Source: Desulfovibrio sp.
GTDB taxonomy: Bacteria > Desulfobacterota > Desulfovibrionia > Desulfovibrionales > Desulfovibrionaceae
Direction of reading: 5' to 3'
Assembly: GCA_017415765.1 (NCBI GenBank)
Contig: JAFQED010000060.1
Span: 1 to 59,279, forward strand
Length of the DNA stretch: 59,279 nt
Shown: piece after piece, positions 8,403-17,321 of the stretch
Layout: each line of letters starts with the position of its first letter
Numbering within the stretch: the first letter of the stretch is position 1
Position numbers and translations under genes: made by a program
Notes under the pieces: model-generated
Told to the model about the DNA's origin: nothing
The model's database searches: none
What the model saw: only the letters and a program-made list of their open reading frames with translations

Positions 8403-9551
8403 CTACTTGGGCGTCACTTCACCCACATAGACGCGCTTGCCGTCCTTGTACTCAATGATACCCACGGGCATTTCTGCATCGTGGGTAGCATTGATGGAGA
8501 GCTTGCCCAGGGCGGTGGGCAGACCCTTGGTTTCGGCCAGGGCCTTGGTGATGGCGGCCGGGTCAGCCGAATTGGCGCGCTTGATAGCGTCCACGATCAG
8601 GAAGTAGCTGTTGTAACCCAGGGCACCGTTGACGTTGGTTTCCTTGCCGGGATAGGCCTTCTGCCAGGCTGCGGTAAAACGCTTGGCTTCCTCGCTCATG
8701 TTGGCCATCTGCGGGTCATAGGGGAAGGTGGTGTGGAGGAAGCCTTCCACAGCCTTGCCACCGATCTTGACGGTGTCGGGATTGTCCATGGCATCCGCAC
8801 CCATCAGACGGAAGGTAGCACCCAGTTCACGGGCCTGCTTCATGATGATAGCACCTTCGGCAAAGTAGGCGGGCATAAAGACAATGTCGGGCTTTTTGGC
8901 GATCAGATCCGTCAACTGGGCCGTAAAGTCCTGGTCGCCGGAGCTGTACTTGAGGTTGGCCACCACTTCGCCACCCAGCTTCTTGAAGGAGCGGGCAAAG
9001 AAGGAGGAAAGGCCCACGGCATAGTCATTGGTCATGTCCATGAGGACAGCGGCCTTTTTCAGGCCAAGGTTCTCAAAGGCATAGGTAGCAGCGGCCGCGC
9101 CCTGATAGGGGTCAATGAAGCAGGCGCGGAAGTAATACTTTTTGCCCTGTGTCACCAGCGGATTGGTGCAGGAGGTCCCCACGCCGGGGACTTTGGCCTT
9201 TTCGGCCACTTCAGCACCGGCCATGGCCAGAGAAGAACCATACGTCCCAATGAGAGCCACGACCTTGTCGCGCTCTACCAGACGCTTTACGGCGTTGGCA
9301 GCTTCGACCTTGTCAGACTTGTTGTCCACCACCACGAGTTCCACGGGGCGATCGAGCACGGTAGGCATTTCCTTGTGGGCCAGTTGCACGCCTTCCAGTT
9401 CAAGCTGACCACCAAAGGCATTCTGTCCGGTAAGGGGCAGATAGATGCCAATCTTGATGGGGGTTTTGTCTGCCGCCAGCAAGGGCTGGGCCGCAAAACC
9501 CAGTGACAGGGAAAGGATGCCCGCAAGGGCAAGGAGCTTGCCGAATTTCAT
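8403..9551 (-). CDS. livK: branched-chain amino acid ABC transporter substrate-binding protein LivK
   Basis: 382 aa from the ATG at 9551, which follows GGAGGTCTTGGA. A Sec signal peptide (MKFGKLLALAGILSLSLGFA, cleavage probably near residue 28) precedes the periplasmic type I binding fold, which begins with PIKIGIYLPLTGQNAFGGQ. Typical LivJ/K features follow (VVDNKSDKVEAANAVKRLVE, ALIGTYGSSLAMAG). It captures leucine, isoleucine or valine, though other amino acids are possible in this family. It is first in the operon livK-H-M-G-F. Confidence 0.93.
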   Translation of the reverse strand: MKFGKLLALAGILSLSLGFAAQPLLAADKTPIKIGIYLPLTGQNAFGGQLELEGVQLAHKEMPTVLDRPVELVVVDNKSDKVEAANAVKRLVERDKVVALIGTYGSSLAMAGAEVAEKAKVPGVGTSCTNPLVTQGKKYYFRACFIDPYQGAAAATYAFENLGLKKAAVLMDMTNDYAVGLSSFFARSFKKLGGEVVANLKYSSGDQDFTAQLTDLIAKKPDIVFMPAYFAEGAIIMKQARELGATFRLMGADAMDNPDTVKIGGKAVEGFLHTTFPYDPQMANMSEEAKRFTAAWQKAYPGKETNVNGALGYNSYFLIVDAIKRANSADPAAITKALAETKGLPTALGKLSINATHDAEMPVGIIEYKDGKRVYVGEVTPK

Positions 9552-9674
9552 TCCAAGACCTCCAAAATTGCAGGTTGTTAAGGACAATACCTGAAAACAG
9601 GACGCGCAAATATAGCCCACTTGTGGCTTGAGCGCAATTCCTCGTATCGAAATATAGAACAGGCTTATGTATAT

Positions 9675-9703
9675 ATTATACTATAGGACATAAACTATAG
9701 TAT
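9675..9703 (-). promoter_or_regulatory. dyad operator over a possible livK -10 box
   Basis: ATACTATAG (9678-9686) and CTATAGTAT (9695-9703) form a perfect 9-bp inverted repeat with an 8-bp spacer. A consensus TATAAT (minus strand, 9675-9680) overlaps its edge, about 124 bp before livK. The -35 region is weak, which suits an activator- or repressor-controlled promoter. The regulator is unknown. Confidence 0.4.
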
Positions 9704-9732
9704 TGACATAGTTCTCTCAGGAGACATATGAT
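9703..9732 (+). promoter_or_regulatory. strong sigma-70-like promoter sequence pointing into the eamA 3' end
   Basis: TTGACA (9703-9708), an 18-bp spacer and TATGAT (9727-9732) match consensus in 11 of 12 positions. Nothing codes downstream on the plus strand, so if active it would give RNA antisense to eamA. The surroundings are very AT-rich, so chance occurrence is a real possibility. Confidence 0.3.
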
Positions 9733-9771
9733 ATTTCAAAAAAATAAGCTTTTTTATAGATCTAAATTCCA

Positions 9772-10671
9772 TTAAAAATTGAGTTTCATTCTAAGCAACA
9801 GCCTGTAAAAATGTTCTCCAAAATTAAAAATCACCATCCCGGAAATGATAATCCCTCCTCCAATAAGTGTAGCACTGTCTGGGATCTCACCGGCAAGTAC
9901 AAATCCAAAGATACTTGCCAAAAATGGCGTGAGAAACATATAATTACTGACCTGTGCAGTATGCCTTGCCTTTGAAAAGGCTTTTGCCCAGGCAAGATAT
10001 GCTATGGCACTGGAACCAATACCAAGCACAGCAATATAGACATATTGCACCATTGGCGCATGGGATATTTCACGCATTGCTGCAGGAGCAAAAACAGCAA
10101 GCAATATCGTCCCACTCAATATGCTGTAGGTGGTGGTTTCCAAGGCTGTATAGGTTTTTGTCAGTCTTCGTTGGAGGATATTATACAAACTCAAAGAAAC
10201 AGCAGCCAGCAAAAGCCAGACAACACCTGGGTTGAGCGAGAGTGCATTATCCATCAACGAAATTACAGCAACACCAATAAATTCAACAAAAATAGCAATC
10301 CACTGAAATAGCTTCAGTTTTTCATTATACATAAAACAGGCAAACAGTGCTGTGATAACTGGCACTGTAGAAATTATAACACTCCCTGTTGCAGAGGAAA
10401 CAACAGCCTGACCTGCATTAAAAACAATCATGTAAATAAAAAATCCAAAACATCCAGACAGTATAAATACTGGAATATCATTTTTAGAAGGTAATTTTAT
10501 TTTGATAAAATATGCAATTACCGCCAATATACAAACAGCTATCACATAGCGTATAAAACCCAGGGAGAATATGGAAAAATGCTGCAAGGCCAATCGCGTC
10601 AATACATAGGCAAGTGACCAGAAAACTATTGTTACAAGCGCGTAAGGATGAAAACTATTTCTGAAGCTCAT
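9772..10671 (-). CDS. EamA/DMT family transporter
   Basis: 299 aa from the ATG at 10671 (MSFRNSFHPYALVTIVFWSL). About ten hydrophobic helices form two EamA repeats, each ending in a conserved stretch (SATGSVIISTVPVITALFA in the first; IGSSAIAYLAWAKAFSKA and LTPFLASIFGFVLAGE in the second). Such proteins export metabolites or amino acids; the substrate cannot be read. Base composition is clearly richer in A and T than the neighbours, with many ATA, AAA and TTT codons, a sign of acquisition by transfer. Confidence 0.85.
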   Translation of the reverse strand: MSFRNSFHPYALVTIVFWSLAYVLTRLALQHFSIFSLGFIRYVIAVCILAVIAYFIKIKLPSKNDIPVFILSGCFGFFIYMIVFNAGQAVVSSATGSVIISTVPVITALFACFMYNEKLKLFQWIAIFVEFIGVAVISLMDNALSLNPGVVWLLLAAVSLSLYNILQRRLTKTYTALETTTYSILSGTILLAVFAPAAMREISHAPMVQYVYIAVLGIGSSAIAYLAWAKAFSKARHTAQVSNYMFLTPFLASIFGFVLAGEIPDSATLIGGGIIISGMVIFNFGEHFYRLLLRMKLNF

Positions 10672-10712
10672 GCCTGCATTCCATGCAATACCTTGATTGC
10701 CCAGGTGCAACA

Positions 10713-12458
10713 TCAGGACAGCATCAGCGCATAACGGCCAAACAGGCGGCGGCTTGGTCTGGAAAACCTGTCCCATTCTGCATTCAATTCCAGCCCGGGC
10801 ACAATGGCCCGCAGCACCGGCAGGTCAAGGTCGGCGCGGGTCAGCTCCACATAGAGCGGCTGTCGACCGTGGGCGGCCAAAAGCTGCTCCAGCAGGCGCA
10901 CATTAGCCGTAGCCGAACCAAGGTCATAGTCGGGCAAGTCCTCCAGATAGCGGATTGGCAGCCCGGCCAGCCCTGGGCCAGAAGCCTTGCCAAAGGGTGC
11001 GGGCTGCGCCCAGACATAAGGCCACGGCGTCTCGGTCAAGGCAGCAAGGGCTGCACGCGGGCCACTCACATTGGCCCCGGTGGCACGGGCAACCTTGCCA
11101 TCCTGCCCGGTGACAAAACATTGATACACCGGCAGACCAAACTCGGTGGTAATATCCTGGAATTGCACCCGGATGCCGCGGGCCGCGTAGTCATCCAACA
11201 AGGCCTGAACACGCGCATCACGACTGGCCAGTGTGAAGCAGCGTGTACGGCTGAAGGGGGTTGTACATTCGGCATCACGTTCAATAATTTCGGTCAGGGC
11301 GGCCTGTTTGGCCTCATCCAAGGTATTGCCTGAAGCAAGCCCGGTAGAACCGCCGGCCAAAAAGATACCCGGTTCATCCAGATTACAGAACAAAAAAACA
11401 GCCTGTGCCGGAACCAGCACAGAACGCCCGTCCGGTGCAAATGCCGTCAGCCAGTGCAGGGGAGCGTCCGGGCAGGAAGCTTCCACGGGCAGCAGGGCAG
11501 GGTCAAGGGCAGTGCGCCCTGTTGCCTCAAGTTCGGCATAGCGCGCCCGCAGCAACGGCAAGGGCATTTTGCGCTGGCATACCTCTTCGTCCGCAATGCT
11601 TACATAGGCACTGGCCCGCTCCACGATTTCCATGGCATAGGAGGCGCGGGCCTGCGCCAGTGACAGACCCCGGCCATAGGCTGTTGCCTGTCCGCGCAGA
11701 CTGTGGCTCAGGCCGCCATTCTGTACCGTCATATCTACCTGCCAGGCCCGCAGCAGAGCGATGGGCGAGAGGGACGCTTCATGCCGCATTTCCGGCCCGG
11801 CAATGATGCCATTTTCCATCAGGGCATCAAGGGCTCGCAAAAAGGTTTCCTGCGCCGGGCGACGTTCCTGTTCGGGGTGGCCTTCTGCCCTGACCTGGGC
11901 ATGAATTTCCGGCAGCAGGGAGGGGCCGGCCGCCAATTTTTCTCCTAAGGCCAGGCTCTCCTCAAAGGGGAAAAGCAGGGGGATCTCTGCTTCGTCCAAA
12001 CGCGGCAAAGGATGGTGGGCACAGATATTCTCAGCAAAAAGCGTGTTCCAGTCAGCGGCAGTCTGCCAGTCAGCCCGTTGGACAGCCCGCAGATGGATAG
12101 CCGGACTGCTCACTGCCAGCCGGGCAGCGGCATCTGCCGGAAAGGACGCACAGACCGAACCCAGTGACGGCAGCAAAAGACTGCATTCCAATAAAATACC
12201 AGCCAGGGCCGGGCGCAAGAAGCTGTCCTGCACGGGGTCATAGGCCTGTGCTGCCAAAGCTGCCAGCTCATCGGGCGTTTTTTTACTACACAGGCGCAGG
12301 AGATGCTGGTGCAAGAAGTCATCCAGAGGACTTTTTTCCAGCACGGCAAAGGCATCTTCTTCTGCAAGGCTGGCTGGCGGCTCACAGGAAAAATATCCCG
12401 TGGTAGCCTGGGTCTCGCTATGGGCGTAAGTGTAGTCAATATGCTGCGGCTCTGGCAT
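10713..12458 (-). CDS. YcaO-like family protein
   Basis: 581 aa from the ATG at 12458 (MPEPQHIDYTYAHSET), with GGAGT upstream. The N-terminal 200 residues are not recognisable. The C-terminal part carries the YcaO ATP-binding helices: ARASYAMEIVERASAY (an S-x-x-x-E-x-x-E pattern) and TLDEAKQAALTEIIERDAE. YcaO enzymes phosphorylate a peptide-backbone amide to make azolines, thioamides or amidines. The Pro-rich C-terminus typical of azoline-forming cyclodehydratases is absent (it ends ALMLS). There is no TfuA, precursor peptide or dehydrogenase nearby. It follows rpsI on the same strand, so a ribosomal-protein substrate is an attractive but unproven idea. Confidence 0.8.
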   Translation of the reverse strand: MPEPQHIDYTYAHSETQATTGYFSCEPPASLAEEDAFAVLEKSPLDDFLHQHLLRLCSKKTPDELAALAAQAYDPVQDSFLRPALAGILLECSLLLPSLGSVCASFPADAAARLAVSSPAIHLRAVQRADWQTAADWNTLFAENICAHHPLPRLDEAEIPLLFPFEESLALGEKLAAGPSLLPEIHAQVRAEGHPEQERRPAQETFLRALDALMENGIIAGPEMRHEASLSPIALLRAWQVDMTVQNGGLSHSLRGQATAYGRGLSLAQARASYAMEIVERASAYVSIADEEVCQRKMPLPLLRARYAELEATGRTALDPALLPVEASCPDAPLHWLTAFAPDGRSVLVPAQAVFLFCNLDEPGIFLAGGSTGLASGNTLDEAKQAALTEIIERDAECTTPFSRTRCFTLASRDARVQALLDDYAARGIRVQFQDITTEFGLPVYQCFVTGQDGKVARATGANVSGPRAALAALTETPWPYVWAQPAPFGKASGPGLAGLPIRYLEDLPDYDLGSATANVRLLEQLLAAHGRQPLYVELTRADLDLPVLRAIVPGLELNAEWDRFSRPSRRLFGRYALMLS

Positions 12459-12577
12459 GGTGACTCCAACAGCCGGTACAGAGTACAGGCCGAACAGGTA
12501 TGTAATAAAAAGGGGCAGGCCAAAGCCCACCCCTTGTGCAAACGGATACCGAAGGGCCAAGACCCCGACAGGCGGTA

Positions 12578-12970
12578 TTAACGCTTGGAATACTGGTACC
12601 GAGCGCGGGCAGCGCGCAGACCGTACTTTTTGCGTTCCTTCTTGCGGGCGTCACGGGTAAGGAAGCCTGCCTTCTTCAGGATGGGACGCAGGGCCGGATC
12701 CACCTGCAATAGAGCGCGGGAAATACCGTGGCGGACTGCTTCGGCCTGACCGGTTACACCACCACCGCACACATTGACGCGGACATCTAGCTTGTCAGCC
12801 AGCTTGGCAAGCACCAACGGCTGGCGGATGATCATCTGCAGGGTCTTGCGCGGAAAATAGTCTTCATAGCTGCGGCCATTGACCGTAATGCCGCCAGAGC
12901 CGGCATAAAGGCGTGTACGGGCCGTGGCGGTCTTGCGGCGACCGGTGCCGTAATCAAATTTCTCGCTCAT
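12578..12970 (-). CDS. rpsI: 30S ribosomal protein S9
   Basis: 130 aa, standard length. [15 protein letters not shown] opens the protein. A glycine-rich segment ([20 protein letters not shown]) and the invariant C-terminal tail ending YQYSKR, which reaches the P site of the ribosome, follow. It lies 12 bp after rplM in the classic rplM-rpsI pair. The orphan YcaO gene follows it. Confidence 0.98.
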   Translation of the reverse strand: MSEKFDYGTGRRKTATARTRLYAGSGGITVNGRSYEDYFPRKTLQMIIRQPLVLAKLADKLDVRVNVCGGGVTGQAEAVRHGISRALLQVDPALRPILKKAGFLTRDARKKERKKYGLRAARARYQYSKR

Positions 12971-12982
12971 GGCGTGTACTCC

Positions 12983-13417
12983 TTAGTAGGGCAGGTTCAG
13001 CGGCTGGGGATTCTGGGCAGTGTGCGGATGCTCCGGCCCGGCGTAGACCTTGAGCTTCTTGAGCATAGCACGGCCAAGACGGTTCTTGGGCAGCATACCG
13101 CGCACGGCTGCCATGAGTACGCGGGAAGGCTTGTCGGCCAGCATGTCACCCAGGCTGGTGGTCTTGAGACCGCCTACCCAGCCGGAGTGGCGATAATACT
13201 TTTTGTCGGCCATTTTCGCGCCGGTCACCTTGATCTTTTCACAGTTGACCACCACAATAAAATCCCCGTTATCCATGTGCGGGGCAAATTCGGGCTTGTG
13301 CTTGCCGCGCAGACGGTGGGCAATCTGGCTGGCCAGACGGCCCAGAATCTGATCCTGGGCGTCAACCACAAACCACTGGCGGTCGATGTCTTTGGGGGTG
13401 GGGCTGAACGTCTTCAT
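12983..13417 (-). CDS. rplM: 50S ribosomal protein L13
   Basis: 144 aa from the ATG at 13417 ([20 protein letters not shown]), preceded by GAGGAGTTC. Typical L13 blocks are [43 protein letters not shown] and [20 protein letters not shown]. It is the first gene of the rplM-rpsI unit, with its own promoter candidate and a leader of roughly 110 bp that could carry L13 autoregulation. Confidence 0.97.
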   Translation of the reverse strand: MKTFSPTPKDIDRQWFVVDAQDQILGRLASQIAHRLRGKHKPEFAPHMDNGDFIVVVNCEKIKVTGAKMADKKYYRHSGWVGGLKTTSLGDMLADKPSRVLMAAVRGMLPKNRLGRAMLKKLKVYAGPEHPHTAQNPQPLNLPY

Positions 13418-13536
13418 CAGAAAGAACTCCTCATGCTGCACGGGCAGCAAAAATATACAGCCTGTCAGGGCTGGGGAAACTCGTCCAGCGTCGCGCCGTC
13501 TAACGGGGTGGCGGCAGGAACACTGCAAAGGTGGTT

Positions 13537-13565
13537 TACATACTCCAAAGCTGTACGACTGTCAA
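13537..13565 (-). promoter_or_regulatory. probable promoter of rplM-rpsI
   Basis: On the minus strand a perfect TTGACA (13560-13565) is followed, 17 bp on, by TATGTA (13537-13542). It lies just beyond the ppsA terminator and about 120 bp before rplM. The -10 match is only moderate. Confidence 0.45.
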
Positions 13566-13586
13566 GCCAGCCGCAGCCAAAACAGA

Positions 13587-13613
13587 AAGGGGTCTGCCCT
13601 CGGCAGACCCCTT
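13587..13613 (-). terminator. Rho-independent terminator of ppsA
   Basis: A perfect 12-bp stem AAGGGGTCTGCC/GGCAGACCCCTT with a 3-nt loop is followed on the minus strand by TCTGTTTT. It starts about 24 bp after the ppsA stop. Confidence 0.9.
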
Positions 13614-13636
13614 CCATTACTTTTGCTCAAACTGTC

Positions 13637-16600
13637 CTAGGCATTGGCATTGCGGTAGGCCTCAAGGGCTGCCGCCTGTTCTTCAAAACTCTTGAAGCCA
13701 GCCTGATGCAGGGCATCTTCCACCGTGTCGTTCCAATTCCACGTTGCGTAGATAACGGGCTTATGGAAGGTGGAACGGAAGGTCTGGAGTTCTGTACGGT
13801 AAAAATCTTCCTTCGAGGTATCAAGATTTTCACGCAACTGCTCGTGATAGCGTTGCAGCTCACCCTCGTACCACTCCTGGATATCCTGCGGTTCCGTGTA
13901 CTTTTTGAGGATGTGCCCATAACCGGCCTTTTCCATCAGGTCGGCCAGGTGCTTGTGGTGTTGCTGACCAAGCCACTTGCCAAGCTGGGCAGTGGGGATG
14001 TTTTCCTGTTCCACTGCTGCGATGTCGAAAACCGTCTGATAGTAGGTATCCGGCACCACCGAGGCAGAGGTGATCCCCGCGATGGCAACCAGCCCGCGCA
14101 GGATAATACTGTTGGAGACACCCTGACCGCAGAAGCCGATCTTCTTGCCGAACTTTTGCCCGGTGAAGATAGTGACGAGGATGGCCCAAATGACGGCAGG
14201 GTCTTCCTCATCATAGATATGTCCAAGCCGGGCGTTGTCACGGTCGGTGGCAAGCACCATCTGGGTCATGTCGTTGGAGCCGATGGAGAAACCATCGAAT
14301 TCCGTGATAAACTGCTTGGCCAGAATGGCATTGGAGGGCAATTCGGACATCAGGATGATCTTGAGGCCGTCCTGGCCGCTCTTCAGCTTGTGTACCTGTT
14401 CAAGATAGGCACGCATGGAGCGGGCTTCCTCAAGGGTACGCACAAAGGGCAGCATCATGCAGAGGTTGCTGCCGCCGTACACACCACGCGCCAGCTTGAA
14501 GGCCTCGATTTCCCAGTCATGGATATTACGGGATACACCGCGATACCCCAGCATCGGGTTGGCTTCCGTATGTTCAAACAGACTACCGCCCAGCAGGTTG
14601 CAGTATTCGTTGCTCTTAAAGTCTGTTGTACGGTAGGTAATGGGCTTGCCGTAGAAAGCCATGGCAAAGAGAGCCAGGTTCTGGGCCAGGGTCTGGACAT
14701 AGTGTTCCTTACCGGTACGGAAGCCGCGCGACTTGATGATGGTGCGGATCTTTTCCGGCAGGGAGCGGACTTCATCCATTTCTTTTTTCAAACCGGTACG
14801 CAGACTGGTTTCTTCACGCAGGGCCTTGATGTTGTCCAGCAGTTTGACCACGCTGGGCAGCTCCTGCACCCGCTTGACATGGGCTTCAACGCTGGCTTCG
14901 ATTTCAGAAGCACGCTTGATCGACTCCTGATCCTGAGTGGAGAGCAGGGCCAGCTCATCATCGTAGCCCATGATGATGCGTACATGGTCAGCCAGATTGG
15001 GCGATGTTTTGAGCACTTCAAGGCGACGCGAAGCCAGTTCAAGATACTGGTCTATCTTGTGGTCAAGCTCACGCATCTTGCGATGCTGCAAGAGCACTTC
15101 TTCGGCACTGAGGCTCTTGTCCGACTCGGCCAGCGCGTTAAGCTCTGCCGAAAGCCCCGTGATCTCACCCACATATTCGCGCAGGTTGAAATTGAAGATG
15201 ATCAGGCCGGCAGCCATCTGCTCACGCAGGACCTTGGAAAGATTGTCTTCCAACTCCTTGAGCTTGGCCTGCACCACTCCGTCAAGTTCGCCATTGTCAA
15301 AGGCTTCCAAGGCTTGGGGATGCACACCGATGTTGCCCAGCATAAACTCGGCACGCAGCAGCCCCACCTCAAATTGCGGATGGTTACGCAGACGGGAAAG
15401 GAAGAGAGCCTGCCCCACGTCTGCCAGCACAAGGCCAACCTTGGTTTTGGTGGCGGGCATCCGGGAAAGATCCATCTCGCCGCCCACTTCATGCAGGGGC
15501 AGCAGTCCACGGTAAACACGACCGCGTGTGCCGTCCACGGTGACTTCCGCACCGTCAAGGGCGCGCAGCACATCCACCCGCTGGATACCAATGACAGCGG
15601 CAATGCCAAGCTCGCGCGAGGTGATGGCCGCATGGCTTGTGTCACCGCCTACGTCAGCCATAATGGCCGAGGCCACGCGCATACCCGGTACCATGTCAGG
15701 GTCGGTACGCTCGGCAGCCAGCACGTCCCCCTTGGAGACCTTGTTCAGCTCCAGGGCCGAGCGCAAAAAGCGCACAGTCCCCTGCCCTGCCCCACGGGAC
15801 GCCCCGTTGCCTTCAACCAGGATCTCTGCCGCAGCGGCAGCCTTGGGATCCACCTCGCGACGCCGCATGAAAATGGTGTGCGGGTGCAGCTCCAGTTCTT
15901 CATTCCAGCGGGTTTCCGGACGAGCCTGCACAAACCAGAGTTTGTCATTGGCGTCAAGGCAGAACTCGGTATCCATGATCATACCGCCGTAAGCCTTGCT
16001 CACCGCCCGCACGCCTCTGGCCACGCGTTCAGCCTGGCTGAGAGAAAGTGCCCAGCGCAGGGCTTCCAGCTCTGGTACTTCTACCTCACGGGTACCGCCC
16101 TTTTCGTCATAGACGATTTTCATGTCCTTGCAGCCCATCTGGCGGATGACCACTTCACTGCCATCGTCACGCTGGAAAACATAGAGTTTGTCCGGCGTCA
16201 CCTTGCCGCCCACCACGGCCTCACCCAGACCGTAGCTGGCATCGATGCTGACAAGATCCTTGCGGTCGGTACCACGGCAGCCGGTGGCAGTGTCAGCCGA
16301 GAAGGCCGTGCCCGAAATGACAGGGTTGATCATCTGCATCATGCAGACAGAAAGGGAGGTATTTTCAATAGCCCATTCTTTCTTGGCCTGTTCGGCAATG
16401 GAATCGTCCCCGGTTTCCTCGGCGCGGGCCAAGGCATCAAGGATGGCCTCGCGGCGGTAGGTCATGGAACGCAGATTGTAGGCCGAGGCACAGTCCCAAT
16501 GATAGGCTTCCACCACGCGGTCAGGGCCTACCATATTGAGATAGGTGTCCTGCAAACCAGCAAAAGCCTTCTTGCGGGAGTCTTCGCCCGCAGCGGAGGA

Positions 16601-17206
16601 ACGCACGGCCACGGGCACCATGTCGTCCGCATTCTCGTCACAGATGGCCTTGTAGGCATTGCGGACAGCCGCATCTACCTCGGCAGGCAGCTCCACCGAA
16701 AGGATGGCCGCCTGCACCATGACCGAACGCTTGCGAAGCTGGTCAATGCCTTCGGGCGAAGTGGCGAAACCGTCCACGATATTGTTGATAAAGGTACGCA
16801 GCTTGGTATGCGGCGGCTCAGACTCGGCCTTGGTGGCCTGATTGCTCTGCTTGCCCAGTAAACGCACGAATTTTTGCAAAAATTCGGGATCCTGGTTGAT
16901 TTCCGGGTCGTTCCAGTCGATACGCCCGTATTCCTTGTCAACAACGGCCCGAACCACACGCCCGTTGACCTTGGTTTCATCCAGCACACGGTGGAAGGCG
17001 ACAGAAGACACTGCCCGGAAGTGCGGGGCCTGGATGCCTTCGATCTGGCTGATCAGAGCGGTATTGTAGTTCTTGCCACCCACCAGCAGCTCAGCCTCGG
17101 CACCGAGTTGGACGATGTCAGCACCGGTGAGCACCAGCTGTTTCTGAATATCTTCGCTGGTGTTGGCCTTGGGCTGCGGATTTTTCACTGCGGGGCTTTT
17201 AGCCAT
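13637..17206 (-). CDS. ppsA: phosphoenolpyruvate synthase, long form
   Basis: 1189 aa, against about 790-800 for typical PEP synthases. The N-terminal ATP-binding half includes VPVAVRSSAAGEDSRKKAFAG and ISIDASYGLGEAVVGG-like segments. The swivelling phosphohistidine motif GGDTSHAAITSRELG places the catalytic His at 525. The PEP-binding C-terminal barrel has TDFKSNEYCNLLGG and GFCGQGVS with catalytic Cys 1026. About 170 extra residues, largely helical and charged, sit between GVHP (about 630) and DFKSNEY (about 862), and some 120 extra residues follow the Cys loop. It converts pyruvate and ATP to PEP, AMP and phosphate. It sits downstream of pyc, fitting gluconeogenesis from lactate or pyruvate. 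Confidence 0.88.
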   Translation of the reverse strand: MAKSPAVKNPQPKANTSEDIQKQLVLTGADIVQLGAEAELLVGGKNYNTALISQIEGIQAPHFRAVSSVAFHRVLDETKVNGRVVRAVVDKEYGRIDWNDPEINQDPEFLQKFVRLLGKQSNQATKAESEPPHTKLRTFINNIVDGFATSPEGIDQLRKRSVMVQAAILSVELPAEVDAAVRNAYKAICDENADDMVPVAVRSSAAGEDSRKKAFAGLQDTYLNMVGPDRVVEAYHWDCASAYNLRSMTYRREAILDALARAEETGDDSIAEQAKKEWAIENTSLSVCMMQMINPVISGTAFSADTATGCRGTDRKDLVSIDASYGLGEAVVGGKVTPDKLYVFQRDDGSEVVIRQMGCKDMKIVYDEKGGTREVEVPELEALRWALSLSQAERVARGVRAVSKAYGGMIMDTEFCLDANDKLWFVQARPETRWNEELELHPHTIFMRRREVDPKAAAAAEILVEGNGASRGAGQGTVRFLRSALELNKVSKGDVLAAERTDPDMVPGMRVASAIMADVGGDTSHAAITSRELGIAAVIGIQRVDVLRALDGAEVTVDGTRGRVYRGLLPLHEVGGEMDLSRMPATKTKVGLVLADVGQALFLSRLRNHPQFEVGLLRAEFMLGNIGVHPQALEAFDNGELDGVVQAKLKELEDNLSKVLREQMAAGLIIFNFNLREYVGEITGLSAELNALAESDKSLSAEEVLLQHRKMRELDHKIDQYLELASRRLEVLKTSPNLADHVRIIMGYDDELALLSTQDQESIKRASEIEASVEAHVKRVQELPSVVKLLDNIKALREETSLRTGLKKEMDEVRSLPEKIRTIIKSRGFRTGKEHYVQTLAQNLALFAMAFYGKPITYRTTDFKSNEYCNLLGGSLFEHTEANPMLGYRGVSRNIHDWEIEAFKLARGVYGGSNLCMMLPFVRTLEEARSMRAYLEQVHKLKSGQDGLKIILMSELPSNAILAKQFITEFDGFSIGSNDMTQMVLATDRDNARLGHIYDEEDPAVIWAILVTIFTGQKFGKKIGFCGQGVSNSIILRGLVAIAGITSASVVPDTYYQTVFDIAAVEQENIPTAQLGKWLGQQHHKHLADLMEKAGYGHILKKYTEPQDIQEWYEGELQRYHEQLRENLDTSKEDFYRTELQTFRSTFHKPVIYATWNWNDTVEDALHQAGFKSFEEQAAALEAYRNANA

Positions 17207-17250
17207 GACTTCCTCCGTTTGGCGGAAAAGAAATACATTAAGGTCAACAA

Positions 17251-17279
17251 ATAGTACCCTGCCTCGGCAAAGCTGTCCA
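17251..17279 (-). promoter_or_regulatory. probable sigma-70 promoter of ppsA
   Basis: TGGACA (17274-17279, 5 of 6), a 17-bp spacer and TACTAT (17251-17256, 4 of 6) lie in the 115-bp gap between pyc and ppsA, about 45 bp before the ppsA ATG. This lets ppsA be transcribed separately from pyc. Confidence 0.5.
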
Positions 17280-17321
17280 GAGTTTTGACATGGCAGCTTA
17301 CCGAGTCAGCCTGCAATCCGG

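Noticed and set aside
13418-13536. A defined L13 leader regulatory RNA upstream of rplM
   Set aside because: The leader is long enough, but I could not recognise a conserved structure, so only the promoter is listed.
12974-16861. 1295-codon open frame on the plus strand opposite ppsA
   Set aside because: It is a shadow of GC-rich codon use in the real gene. The minus-strand protein has full PEP synthase motifs; the plus-strand translation has no recognisable domain and spans rplM and a terminator.
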